Shown: positions 33,753 through 42,271 of the stretch, piece after piece
How the letters are laid out: every line of letters starts with the position of its first letter
Numbering within the stretch: the stretch's first letter is position 1
Source of the DNA: Verrucomicrobiota bacterium
Lineage (GTDB): Bacteria > Verrucomicrobiota > Verrucomicrobiia > Chthoniobacterales > SZAS-18
Assembly: GCA_019241085.1 (NCBI GenBank)
Contig: JAFAXH010000168.1
Location: forward strand, 1 to 49,092
Length of the DNA: 49,092 bases
Reading direction: 5' to 3'
The notes under the pieces: generated by a model
What the model saw: only the letters and a program-made list of their open reading frames with translations
Database searches by the model: none
Told to the model about the DNA's origin: nothing
Translations under genes and position numbers: made by a program

Positions 33753-34355
33753 GTGTCGTTGTTGCCCGCGCTGCCACGGCTGGTTTGCCGGCGATGCCTG
33801 GACGGCGACTCGGTTGCACTGGTGGACACCGTCACCGGCACTCCGCCCATGCAGGCGACGCGGGTGCGCGCCGCGTGGGACGCGCACACGTTGCGAGTGC
33901 TTTTCGACTGCGACGATGCGCGGCCGTGGGCGACGTTGCGGGAGCGCGACGCGGCGCTTTGGACCGAGGAAGTGGTGGAAATTTTCATCGACCCCGTGGG
34001 CGACGGCGCGAGTTATTTCGAGATCGAGATCAATCCGCTCGGCGCCGTCTGCGATCTCGTGCTGCGCCGCATTCGCAACGGCTGGCGCAAGGATTTCGCC
34101 TGGCACGTCGCCGGGCTGCGCGCGCACGCGCACTGGCGGCCGGGCGGCTGGACGGCGGAGCTGGTGATTCCGTTTGCCGCGCTGGTGCCCGAGTCGCCGG
34201 TGGCTGGATCAACGAATTGGCGGGTCAATTTTTTCCGCATCGACCGGCCGGGCGGCACGGCGGAATCCGCGGCCGAGTTGAGCGCGTGGTCGCCGACGGG
34301 CTTGCGCAATTTTCATCGCCCGGAACGCTTCGGCAGCGTCCACTTTGCCGAGTGA
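33753..34355 (+). CDS. Carbohydrate-binding family 9-like (DOMON-type) protein
   Basis: A 200-residue beta-sandwich protein resembling CBM9-like domains: VRAAWDAHTLRVLFDCDDAR, then ALWTEEVVEIFIDPVGDGAS, YFEIEINPLGAVCDL, WTAELVIPFAAL and WRVNFFRIDRPGG, ending AELSAWSPTGLRNFHRPERF, a common family ending. Many relatives are secreted and bind sugars or heme; this one has no visible signal peptide and starts at GTG 33753, so its location is unclear. It is flanked by the FHA gene (12 bp) and the LptC-like gene, in the same direction. Confidence 0.82.
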   Translation: MSLLPALPRLVCRRCLDGDSVALVDTVTGTPPMQATRVRAAWDAHTLRVLFDCDDARPWATLRERDAALWTEEVVEIFIDPVGDGASYFEIEINPLGAVCDLVLRRIRNGWRKDFAWHVAGLRAHAHWRPGGWTAELVIPFAALVPESPVAGSTNWRVNFFRIDRPGGTAESAAELSAWSPTGLRNFHRPERFGSVHFAE

Positions 34356-34406
34356 ATGCTCTTTGACTTGTTCGCCGCTCACTGGTTTCTTTTCCTACCC
34401 GGCCCG

Positions 34407-34991
34407 ATGACAATTCGTCTTTTGCGCTTCGCATTTTTTTGGCCGGCGGCATTGGCACTTTTCTGGCCCGGGATCGACGTGAAGGCACAGTCGCCTCCGT
34501 CGTCGCCAGCCACCGCCGCTTCGCCTACCTCGACGCCTGCCGGCGGGAGTGCAAACAAGGAAAACAAGGGGCTGAATTTTTCCATCCCGCTGCCCATTGG
34601 CGAAACCACGCGCGAGATTAAAATTCCCGAGCGCGGGCCGACCGGCGAGACCATTTCGCAATTGATGGCGCTCTCCATCAAGCGCCTGGATGCGGACCAT
34701 CTGGCGATGGAACGCGTCGTCATCGACCTCTACAAACCGGACGGGCGCACGGACTACAAAATCTCGCTGCCGACCTCGGTGTTCGACCTGCGCACGCGCG
34801 TCATCCAGAGCAGCGATCCGGTGAGCATCAGCACGACGAATTTCGAGTTGCAAGGTCAGCGCATGGACTTCGACACGGCGACGCACACCGGGAAGTTGAT
34901 CGGCTGGGTTTACATGAAAATCCACAACGCCAAGGAACTGGCGCAGCCGAGCAAGCCGGCTGAGCAGCCGACGCCGAAATCGGACCGCTGA
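34407..34991 (+). CDS. LptC/OstA-like exported protein
   Basis: A 194-residue protein with a signal peptide (MTIRLLRFAFFWPAALALFW), a Ser/Thr/Pro/Ala-rich linker and a domain whose later part (FELQGQRMDFDTATHTGKLI, then GWVYMKIHNA) follows the repeat pattern of LPS-export proteins LptA/LptC. These form a beta-jellyroll bridge that passes LPS through the periplasm. The family call is from pattern only. ATG 34407 places the signal at the start; the frame opens at 34356, immediately after the CBM9-like stop. It converges with the AsmA/TamB-like gene with 15 bp between the stops. Confidence 0.6.
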   Translation: MTIRLLRFAFFWPAALALFWPGIDVKAQSPPSSPATAASPTSTPAGGSANKENKGLNFSIPLPIGETTREIKIPERGPTGETISQLMALSIKRLDADHLAMERVVIDLYKPDGRTDYKISLPTSVFDLRTRVIQSSDPVSISTTNFELQGQRMDFDTATHTGKLIGWVYMKIHNAKELAQPSKPAEQPTPKSDR

Positions 34992-35006
34992 ATGCGTCCA
35001 CGCCGC

Positions 35007-38000
35007 TCAGCGCAATTCGAGTCGATAGTGCTGGATGACCGGGCGCGGAGTATCGCCGGCAGTCGAGTCTTGCTCCAAAACCCAATTGCCGCCGTCGAGC
35101 AAAATCCCCGCCGGACGCTCCGCATTGGCGAGGGCTAACTCCGCGTCAGAGCCAGGCGGAGTGACGATCTGCGGCGGTAAAAAATCCACGACCAACGGCA
35201 CGTCGTTCACGTTGGTAAAGACATCGCTGGGGAGATGTTCCGAGCCGGTGGCGTCGGGCGCTGCTTCGCCGCGGCGGGGAGGGCGGCGCACGGCTTGGGG
35301 AAGGTTCGTCAGCCAGACGGTGCTGCGCTGCGGCTCGACGGCGTCGAGATAAAGCTGGCCGTCGCTGACCGGGCGCACGGCGTCGGGATTGTTCAGCAGT
35401 GCGGCGTCAATTCCGTTGTTGGCTTGGTGACGGAAAATGATGCGCCCGCTCAAAGCGGGTTGCACGCCGCTGCCGCTAAGGCTCAGCTCCGGTTCGAGCT
35501 GACCGCGCACCCGGCCGTCCCATTCCATCGGCAACGGCGCGTCGGCATTGACGAAAAGATCGAGCGCGCATTGCGCCAGCGGCCCGCTCGCCAGCGAGGG
35601 CAGCGGCAGCAGACTGGCAAGGAGCGCGTCGGTGTCGGCTTTGATTGTGGTGGCGTCTGCTGTCGCTGCCAAGGCCGGAGCAGAGGAGGATGCGTCGTTG
35701 TCGCGCTCGGGTGCAAGCGTCAACTCAAACGCGACGGCCGGCGATGGAGCCGCCAGCGGCACAAGGACGAAATGTCGAAAAACATGCGCGTCGTGCAGGC
35801 GAACCTTGCCGGCGATTTCCGCCGCGACGCCCGCGCCTTGCACCCTCACGTCGAGATCGCCGTTAGCGTGGGCGTTGGCGTCGTTGAGCACTTCGACCTC
35901 CCTGGCTTGCAATGTGAGATCGAAGACCGGCGGCGCGGCGGATTCGGGCCAATCGACGCGGCCTGTGACTGCGACGTTGCCGCCGTCCGGACGCTCGGCG
36001 GCGAACTTGTCCAAGTGCAGCGCGGCGCCCGGTCCGTCGAGCCGCGCGTCGGCTGTGACGTTATCCCAATCGAGCCATACGCCCAGCCGCGGATCGGCCC
36101 AACGCAGCCGCGCCTTGCGCAACGCGAGCTGGCCGTTGAGTCGCGGCACGCGCGGCGTGCCCGCCAGATCGAGCCAGCCGGTCAAGCGGCCCGTGGCAGG
36201 TTCGCGCCAGATTCCCGGCAGCAGCGGCGAGAGCAAATCGAGCGCGCAATCGGTCCAAACCACGCGGCCGATCAACGTGCCGTCTGGATGAAAGCAATGT
36301 GGCTCGGCGGTTTGGTCCTGCACGAGCGGCAGGGAAACGCCTTCCAAACGCAACGTCGGCGCAGCCGTCGCAGTCGCCGGCTGCGGCGGCGCGGGACGGT
36401 TGCCACCGTTGTTGTTGTTGTTACCGCGCCGGGCGGGTGCGGACGGATTGCTGTTGGCGATGGTTTCACCGGGATCGCGCAGGGTGAGTTGACGAAACGA
36501 AACGCTGTCGGGCGAGTAGGTGCCTTCGCTTTCGAGATCAATGCGCCGCGGGATGGCCAGCTTGTCGCCGCGCGCTTGAAAGCCGCCGAGCCGGACTTTG
36601 AAGGCGCCACTGTGCGCGCCGGGCGCGCCGTCGCCGCTCCATTCCAAATCCAACGCGCCGACCGCCGGACCGACCACACCGAGACCCGTCAGCGCCGGCC
36701 CATACGGCACGAGGTCACGCACGGAAGCGTGACCTTCCGCCGCGTAGCGCCGCGAGCCGCTGAGTTGAAAATTTCCCTTGCCTTGAAAAGTGTCGGCTGC
36801 CCGCGCCGCCTCGAGGCTGGTGATCTGCAACTCGTCGCCGCGGAAGAGCAGCGTCGCGCGCAACTGGTCGAGCGGCGCGCCACGCACCCGCAGCGGCCCG
36901 GCATTCACGCGCAAGTAGCCATCGAGCGTGCGCCCGCGGCCGGTGAGCGTGCCTTGCGCGACGGTGCGTCCGCGCAATTCCGGCAGGCCCGGCGGCAGGA
37001 GGTAGGCGAATTCTTCGAGGTCATCGATGCGGGCGTCGAGGTTGCAGGAAAAATTATCCAGCCACGCCGGCACGAGCGAAGCGGGCGTCGTGGTCGTCGT
37101 CGCCGTTGCCGCCGCAGTCGGGGTTTTCCCGTCGGCAGCAGGAGCTGGAGGCGGCAGGGTGACGGCCGCGACGGACGGCGGCAGCGGGCCTTCGCCGTTG
37201 AAGACCAAACGATTGCTGCGCTGCACGAGATCGAGTTCGTGCATGGTCACGCGGTGATTGAGCACGGTGGCCGCGAGGAGCAGCCGTTGCCAGCGCCGCG
37301 CGCCCCATTGAAAATCCGTGGCCTCGAACCGCAGCGAAGCCGCCGCGCCCGACAAATTCGCCGGGTCGCCGCTGAAGGAAAACACGCCGGCGCGCACGCT
37401 GCCGCCAGTGGGCCCGGCGAGGTGGAGCAGCTCGACGAGCGGACGCACGGCAATGGCTTCGACGGAGCCGGCGAGTTCCAGTTGCCACGGCGCGATGTCG
37501 CGCGGCAGGTTGACTTTGGCTTGCGCCCGCAGCGTGCCGCCCAGCGCGCGCAGGGCGAAATCACCATCGAGCCGGCGGCGGTGCAACTGGGCGCCATCGA
37601 GCGTGAGCGAGGTCAGCTCGATGCCGGGCGCGAGGGCGAGGCCATTGAGCGACAATCGGGTGCCGTTCCAGCGCGTCGCGGCATGCCAATCGTGATACAC
37701 GCTGTCGAGTCCGCCCGGCCCGCGGGCTTCGACTTCGCGCACGAGCAAAACGCCAGGCTCGCGGTCGCGGTGCGCGGTGAAGCGCAGGCCGCGCAGGCGC
37801 AGCGAGGATCTGCGCAGGTGCAGTTGCAGATCGTCGTCGGTCGGGATGACGATCTCGATGTTCATTGGAATCAAGCGCGGACCGAGCGGAGCAAAAAAAC
37901 GGGCGAGTCGCGCCTGCAGCCGTTGATTCCATTGGGCCAGCCAGCCCGCGTGCGCCGGCGCTGCGTCATGTGGCCGTCCGCGCACGAGGTCGAGCGCGAG

Positions 38001-38450
38001 ATTGCCGTGGACGCCTTCCAGCACAAGCTGGCCGAGCCACGAAGGCGGCGCCGCATTGGCCGGGCCGCGTCCGAGCCGGGAGAGCGGCGCGGTGAAAACC
38101 AGTTCGGCGCGGTTGATGCGCAGGTCCGTGGTGGGCTGTTTCGACGACGCAGGCGCGGCGCCGTCTTCGGTGACGCGCACGCCGTGCAGCACCGTGGCGG
38201 CAAGCAGGGAACCCTCGATGGAATCAATCTCCAGCCGCAATCCGCGTGCAGCCGCCTGTCCGCCCAGCCAGGCGCGCACCGCAACGTGCCACGCGGGCGG
38301 ATAGAAAACCAGCGTCCCGGCACCGAACAGGATCAGCAGCAGGAGCGTCCAAAAAATCGGCCGGCGCGGGGCAGGGCGGCGCGCGGGTTTTTCCAAGGAG
38401 GCCGGCGGCTTGGCAGGAAGGTTTGGAGCAACGGCGGCGGCGGCAGGCAC
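35007..38450 (-). CDS. Large AsmA/TamB-like membrane-anchored protein
   Basis: About 1147 residues. A Pro/Ala/Lys-rich cytosolic start is followed by one membrane helix (FWTLLLLILFGAGTLVFYPP) and a long periplasmic part rich in beta strands, with repeated patterns such as GRLTGWLDLAGTPRVPRLNG, ARLDGPGAALHLDKFAAERP and FDLTLQAREVEVLNDANAHA. This matches the bridge-like AsmA/TamB/YhdP group, thought to move phospholipids or assist assembly between the two membranes. The region between residues about 650 and 950 has several Asn/Thr/Pro-rich linkers. GTG 38450 is the chosen start; the long open frame upstream overlaps the DUF4230 gene and is not protein-like. It follows that gene by about 80 bp on the same strand. 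Confidence 0.82.
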   Translation of the reverse strand: MPAAAAVAPNLPAKPPASLEKPARRPAPRRPIFWTLLLLILFGAGTLVFYPPAWHVAVRAWLGGQAAARGLRLEIDSIEGSLLAATVLHGVRVTEDGAAPASSKQPTTDLRINRAELVFTAPLSRLGRGPANAAPPSWLGQLVLEGVHGNLALDLVRGRPHDAAPAHAGWLAQWNQRLQARLARFFAPLGPRLIPMNIEIVIPTDDDLQLHLRRSSLRLRGLRFTAHRDREPGVLLVREVEARGPGGLDSVYHDWHAATRWNGTRLSLNGLALAPGIELTSLTLDGAQLHRRRLDGDFALRALGGTLRAQAKVNLPRDIAPWQLELAGSVEAIAVRPLVELLHLAGPTGGSVRAGVFSFSGDPANLSGAAASLRFEATDFQWGARRWQRLLLAATVLNHRVTMHELDLVQRSNRLVFNGEGPLPPSVAAVTLPPPAPAADGKTPTAAATATTTTTPASLVPAWLDNFSCNLDARIDDLEEFAYLLPPGLPELRGRTVAQGTLTGRGRTLDGYLRVNAGPLRVRGAPLDQLRATLLFRGDELQITSLEAARAADTFQGKGNFQLSGSRRYAAEGHASVRDLVPYGPALTGLGVVGPAVGALDLEWSGDGAPGAHSGAFKVRLGGFQARGDKLAIPRRIDLESEGTYSPDSVSFRQLTLRDPGETIANSNPSAPARRGNNNNNGGNRPAPPQPATATAAPTLRLEGVSLPLVQDQTAEPHCFHPDGTLIGRVVWTDCALDLLSPLLPGIWREPATGRLTGWLDLAGTPRVPRLNGQLALRKARLRWADPRLGVWLDWDNVTADARLDGPGAALHLDKFAAERPDGGNVAVTGRVDWPESAAPPVFDLTLQAREVEVLNDANAHANGDLDVRVQGAGVAAEIAGKVRLHDAHVFRHFVLVPLAAPSPAVAFELTLAPERDNDASSSAPALAATADATTIKADTDALLASLLPLPSLASGPLAQCALDLFVNADAPLPMEWDGRVRGQLEPELSLSGSGVQPALSGRIIFRHQANNGIDAALLNNPDAVRPVSDGQLYLDAVEPQRSTVWLTNLPQAVRRPPRRGEAAPDATGSEHLPSDVFTNVNDVPLVVDFLPPQIVTPPGSDAELALANAERPAGILLDGGNWVLEQDSTAGDTPRPVIQHYRLELR

Positions 38451-38530
38451 GAGTGGAAAAAATGAACGCGTTGGCTGTAAATGTCTTCTACGCGCGAGGC
38501 GACATTTTTGAGCGTCAATTGCTGACCGCG

Positions 38531-39343
38531 TTATTGACGAATTCCCGTTGTCGGCGAAGGCGCCGCAGTTGGCGACGGAACGGCTGGTTCGCCGAAGCGC
38601 AAATCGAGGTGGCAATCGGGGCCGAGGCGCTCCCGCAATTGGGTGGCGAGCGCGACCTCGGCGTCGTGGGGAAGGTGGGCGCCGTGGGCCTTGGAACGTG
38701 CCTGCGCGGCGAGGGAATTGATCTCGCCTTCCAGTTCGCCCGGCTGCACGCGATTCCAAAAACCATTCTGCAATTCCAGCACCTCGATCCGGCGCGACTC
38801 GACGCCGAGAATCCTGGCCGGCGGCACGGTCACGCGGACGGTCGGCGGCGCGCCGGGTTTTTCCGCGCGGTCGAGTTGGGCGGAGAAGGGCTGGCGCAAA
38901 TCGAAGCCGGCTTTCACCAAAAATTCGCCGCGCAGGCGCACGCGCTTCGTGCTGCCGAGAAACGTGGCGTTCAACTCGCGCTCGACCACGGTGGGACGCT
39001 CCACGACGGTCAATTCCAGCGCCGGGCTGGCTTGCTCGAAAACGACGCGGTTGCCGATGGTGACGCGCGGTTGGAACGCGGTGCCGAACGTTTTTTCCAG
39101 GGCGTTCGACGCGAGAGCCATCCATTTTTCAAAGCGATCCGCGCCGACATTGAACACCTCCACCGGCGCACGGAGAGTCTGGTGATATAAAAACGCCGCC
39201 AGCAGCGCGAGGACGCAGGCCACGCCGAGAAATGCGGCGGCCCAACCAATCCGCGGCTGCCGTTGCCGGGGCGCGCGCACCGACTCGGCCCCCGTGACGG
39301 CGGTGGAAGAAGACGAGGGGCGCGGGCTGCTGCGGCTGGCCAC
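38531..39343 (-). CDS. DUF4230-like membrane-anchored protein
   Basis: A 270-residue protein with a Ser/Arg-rich N-terminus, one membrane helix (GWAAAFLGVACVLALLAAFL) and a periplasmic domain resembling DUF4230: LELTVVERPTVVERELNATF, LRGEFLVKAGFDLRQPFSAQ, then VRVTVPPARILGVESRRIEV. The last 20 residues are Pro/Thr/Ala-rich. Biochemical function of DUF4230 is not known. Start is GTG 39343, about 70 bp after a strong minus-strand terminator, so it should have its own promoter or be under attenuation. Upstream of the AsmA/TamB-like gene, perhaps in one operon. Confidence 0.7.
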   Translation of the reverse strand: MASRSSPRPSSSSTAVTGAESVRAPRQRQPRIGWAAAFLGVACVLALLAAFLYHQTLRAPVEVFNVGADRFEKWMALASNALEKTFGTAFQPRVTIGNRVVFEQASPALELTVVERPTVVERELNATFLGSTKRVRLRGEFLVKAGFDLRQPFSAQLDRAEKPGAPPTVRVTVPPARILGVESRRIEVLELQNGFWNRVQPGELEGEINSLAAQARSKAHGAHLPHDAEVALATQLRERLGPDCHLDLRFGEPAVPSPTAAPSPTTGIRQ

Positions 39344-39412
39344 GGGAGAAGTTACGGCGGGCAGCGCGGTGGCTCAACTGGCCGTGGGAACCGATGAGCG
39401 AGGCATCCCGCC

Positions 39413-39454
39413 AAAAAAGTAGCGCCCCCCGCGTCCGATGGACACGAGGGGCGC
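39413..39454 (-). terminator. Rho-independent terminator, minus strand
   Basis: Arms 39422-39436 and 39440-39454 form a 15-bp stem with a 3-base loop. Two positions mismatch on the plus strand but become G-U pairs in minus-strand RNA, and the minus strand then runs into TTTTTT (39418-39413). It therefore ends minus-strand transcripts coming from the holA side. Confidence 0.88.
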
Positions 39455-39656
39455 CTGTTCCCCCCAGAACAATCTTCTAAAATCGTGCTCACCTTTTAGC
39501 CCGGTGTTCCGAGGCGCGCAAGGAAAAATCTGGGAAATTTTTCGCGGGCACTTCTGGTAAATCCGGCTTGAGCTGACGCCAACTTGCCCGCGCGGCCGGA
39601 GGCACGCCAGCGCAAAAACGTGACGTTTTCGCCACAGTTCAAAAACACGGAAACGC
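39455..39656 (-). other. Possible structured RNA or long holA 3' leader/trailer
   Basis: About 200 bp between holA and the terminator with no plausible gene. On the minus strand there are hairpin-forming pairs: AAAACGT/ACGTTTT near 39620, CGCGGGCA/TGCCCGCG at 39592 and 39543, and TGTTC/GAACA at 39456-39471 just before the terminator. This could be the holA 3' end, a small RNA ending at the terminator, or an attenuator for the DUF4230 gene. I cannot assign a known RNA family. Confidence 0.35.
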
Positions 39657-40829
39657 TCACGCCGCCACCCGCCGCGAGCCGTTGTCAGCGGGAGCCGGCG
39701 CGAGCAAGCCGATGACCAGCCGTTCGAGCGCGAGGCGGTCGTCGAGCGCGCCGGTGACGAGCGCTAGGTTTGCGTCGAGACACGCGCGGAGACCGGCGCG
39801 GAGCTCAGGCAGCTCGAAACGATGCGCGTCGGCGGCGGCGAAGCCGAGCGCCCAGGCGTTGAGCGTGCCGTCTTTTTTGCGCGGCAGGTGCGCGGTGGCG
39901 TCAGCGGGGAGTTTTTCCATCGCCTTGGCAAAAGCGAATGCCTGCTGGCCGCGGCCGCCGACGCGATGGTGGGTTTGCAGGTCTTTGACGAGCAATAGAT
40001 TGCGCACGGTCGGAATGATCGAGACGAGCAGGATGCCGATGGCCGATTCGCCTTGGTGCAGGAGCTGGTCGATGAGCGCCAGCGCGCCGGGCAGGTCGCG
40101 TCGGCCGAGTCGATTGCCCAACTCGAAGACCACGCCGGCACGCGTCAGCGGCACGAGCCGGCGCACGGTGCCGGCGTCGATGGTGCGCGTCCCGTGGCCG
40201 AGGAAAAGATCGAGCTTTTCGAGTTCATTCTCGATCTGCCGGGTGTCGCCGCCAGTGAGCAGGGTGAAGAGTTCGCTCGCCTCGCCGTCGGCGAAATCCA
40301 GCCCGCGCGCGGTGGCGCGTTCGACCACGAGCGCGGCGGCTTCCTCCTCCCAGCCCGCGCGGTTGGCGTCGAGCCGGTCGAAGACGCGCACGTCGGCGAG
40401 TTTGCCGAGGGTTTTGTAAAACGAGCGCCGCTTGTCGGTCTCGATGGCGCTGAGCAAAAATTTTACGCCGTTATCGCCCAGGCCGGCGGTGAGCGTGGCG
40501 GCGAGCGCTTCGAGCGCTTCGAGCACGCTGGCGGCGCGGCCGAGGGGGTTGTCACCGAGGAAGTTGGCATTCTTCAGCCAGACGAGTTTGCCGGTGCCGC
40601 CGAAGAACGGGAGCGTTTGCAGCGCGTCGATGGTCTCGTGAATGCGGGCGACGGCGGCGGCGGCGTTGTCCACCGCGCCGTCGAGAATTTCCAAGCCGAA
40701 GTCGCCGGCGTCGGCCGGCGCGAGTTGCGTGGCGAGCTGCGCCGCCTCGGTTTTCACCGTGCCCTCGTCACTGCCGACGACGGCAATGATCGCGGCGTTT
40801 TTTTTGGGGGCAGCAGCGGCGCGCGGCAT
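39657..40829 (-). CDS. holA: DNA polymerase III delta subunit
   Basis: A 390-residue clamp-loader subunit that opens the sliding clamp during replication. The delta pattern is visible: IIAVVGSDEGTVKTEAAQLA at the start, LQTLPFFGGTGKLVWLKNAN, LGDNGVKFLLSAIETDKRRS, LLTGGDTRQIENELEKLDLF, then VFELGNRLGRRDLPGALALI and VSIIPTVRNLLLVKDLQTHH in domain III. Sequence conservation in delta is low, so the call rests on this order of motifs and on length. The stop is followed by a roughly 200-bp non-coding stretch ending in a strong terminator. Confidence 0.88.
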   Translation of the reverse strand: MPRAAAAPKKNAAIIAVVGSDEGTVKTEAAQLATQLAPADAGDFGLEILDGAVDNAAAAVARIHETIDALQTLPFFGGTGKLVWLKNANFLGDNPLGRAASVLEALEALAATLTAGLGDNGVKFLLSAIETDKRRSFYKTLGKLADVRVFDRLDANRAGWEEEAAALVVERATARGLDFADGEASELFTLLTGGDTRQIENELEKLDLFLGHGTRTIDAGTVRRLVPLTRAGVVFELGNRLGRRDLPGALALIDQLLHQGESAIGILLVSIIPTVRNLLLVKDLQTHHRVGGRGQQAFAFAKAMEKLPADATAHLPRKKDGTLNAWALGFAAADAHRFELPELRAGLRACLDANLALVTGALDDRLALERLVIGLLAPAPADNGSRRVAA

Positions 40830-40876
40830 CCCGATGTCTTATCCGCGGATGCGCGCGGAGCAAGAGACGTAGCGTA

Positions 40877-40979
40877 AAAAACACCACCAAGACGCCAAGA
40901 CACCAAGGGAGAGAGAAAATTTGTAAACCTGGAAAACTTCCTTCCTTACTTGGTGGCTTGGCGTCTTGGTGGTGTTGTT
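40877..40979. repeat. Family B inverted word pair, copy 3
   Basis: Left arm 40877-40911 contains ACACCACCAAGACGCCAAGA. Right arm 40941-40979 contains GGCTTGGCGTCTTGGTGGTG; the arms match at about 29 of 31 positions. The spacer is about 29 bp and AT-rich. It ends 2 bp before the stop of the metallopeptidase gene and starts 47 bp before holA, both on the minus strand. Confidence 0.88.
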
Positions 40980-40981
40980 AA

Positions 40982-41929
40982 TTAGTCTTTCCGCAGGAGC
41001 GCGCTGTTGGCGTAGCTTTTGAATTCGTTCTCGAAATTCGCGGCCAGCGGGAAGCGGTTGCCAAAGGTGACGCGCAACGCCGTGTCAAACGTGCTGCCCT
41101 TGCTCAACAAATCGAGAAACTGCGCGAACTTCGCTTTGTCCTCGCCGGAAAGAAACCGCACGAGCACCTCGCTCTCGGAATAAAACGCGACGACCTGCCT
41201 TACCTCTGTCGGATACGTCACCATTTCGGTGAGCTGTTTCAGCGGCAGGAAATCGGTCGCCGGCAGGTTGTGAAAGTGCGGGCGCGCCTGGTAGCCGCGG
41301 GCGCGGTAAAAGGTGGCGTAGGAAACGAGGGAGATGTATTCCGCGTAACCTTCGTTGAGCCAAAGCGGCACGTTGTCGCCGTAGAAGCGGTTGACCACAA
41401 GGTGCGCCGTTTCGTGACCGAGCGCGTTGCCTTTGAACTTCTGCGCCGGATCGCGCGTGATGAACAGTTCGTTGCGCGCATGGATGCCGCCGGTCCACGG
41501 ATCAAGGTGCGCCTTGGTTTGGAACTGGCTCCAGTCATCGGCGCTTTCAAAAACAAAGATGTGCGCCTTGCGTTCCCAATGGCTCGTATCCTTGCCGAGG
41601 TCTTTGGCGATGACGCGATAGTAAAATTCCGCTTCCACGCTCACCGGCGTGGCGATGTGGGAGTGAAAATAATGATAGATGAAATTTTCCGTCTCCGCGT
41701 GCTTCCACTCCGTCGGGCGGAGGGAGAGCGCCGCCTGCCCGAGCACGCCGACGGCCTGGCTCGACAGCGCGGCGAAAGGAATTTCCTTCAAACCCTCGAG
41801 CCCTTGGCGCTCCGGCGCGGCGGGAGCGGCGGGCGTTTGCGCGCGCAGCGACAGCGCGACTGACGCGAGCAGGATGATCACCAGCGACAGACAAACCCGC
41901 AGCAGAGATTGGCGACACAGAAGTTGCAC
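40982..41929 (-). CDS. Exported HExxH zinc metallopeptidase-like protein (DUF1570-like)
   Basis: About 315 residues from GTG 41929, chosen because it places the signal sequence (VCLSLVIILLASVALSLRAQ) at the N-terminus; the frame opens at 42028. A central domain has KAHIFVFESADDWSQF and then the gluzincin zinc site: GHETAHLVVNRFYG (His172, Glu173, His176) and, 16 residues on, LNEGYAEYISL with the third ligand glutamate (Glu193 or Glu197). This matches secreted DUF1570-like peptidases. C-terminal helices (FLSGEDKAKFAQFLDLLSKG) are common in relatives. Substrate unknown. Confidence 0.8.
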   Translation of the reverse strand: MQLLCRQSLLRVCLSLVIILLASVALSLRAQTPAAPAAPERQGLEGLKEIPFAALSSQAVGVLGQAALSLRPTEWKHAETENFIYHYFHSHIATPVSVEAEFYYRVIAKDLGKDTSHWERKAHIFVFESADDWSQFQTKAHLDPWTGGIHARNELFITRDPAQKFKGNALGHETAHLVVNRFYGDNVPLWLNEGYAEYISLVSYATFYRARGYQARPHFHNLPATDFLPLKQLTEMVTYPTEVRQVVAFYSESEVLVRFLSGEDKAKFAQFLDLLSKGSTFDTALRVTFGNRFPLAANFENEFKSYANSALLRKD

Positions 41930-42117
41930 GCGGCTTTTTCCAAAGCAGGAACGACGCCCGCCGCCAGCGCAACCGAGTCGGGCCACGCGCCAATTCTGCT
42001 CCGTGGCCGGGGATTTGTTGAATGCCACGCTAAAGAGTGGTCAGGCCAGCCCCGGCGTGCTAATGACGGACGGAGGAGTGAAAAATTTGGCTGGGAAATG
42101 TGGTGACGAGCCGCCGC

Positions 42118-42189
42118 GTCCTCGTAGTTCAACGGATAGAACGGAGGTTTCCTAAACCTCTAATCCGGGTTCGATTCCCGGCGGGGACA
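42118..42189 (+). tRNA. tRNA-Arg (anticodon CCT)
   Basis: A full cloverleaf: acceptor stem GTCCTCG/CGGGGAC with one T-G pair, D stem GTTC/GAAC, anticodon stem GAGGT/ACCTC with loop TTCCTAA (anticodon CCT at 42151-42153), a 4-base variable region, and T stem CCGGG/CCCGG with loop TTCGATT. Discriminator is A (42189); CCA is not encoded. It reads AGG codons, rare in GC-rich genes. No integrase or attachment-site duplicate was seen next to it. Confidence 0.95.
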
Positions 42190-42271
42190 TGGTGGGTCGA
42201 TTTTTGGGGTGTTGTCTCGCGCCCTGGCGTCACGCGTTTCCCAACGAAAAGTTCATTCCGGACTATTGCGT

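Noticed and set aside
35235-38465. A 1076-residue plus-strand open frame
   Set aside because: It is antisense to the AsmA/TamB-like gene in high-GC DNA, is very Arg/Gln-rich, and has no family-like motif; the minus-strand frame has a membrane helix and coherent strand patterns.
42118-42189. tRNA-Arg as an integration site
   Set aside because: No integrase, no duplicated tRNA end and no change of gene content beside it.
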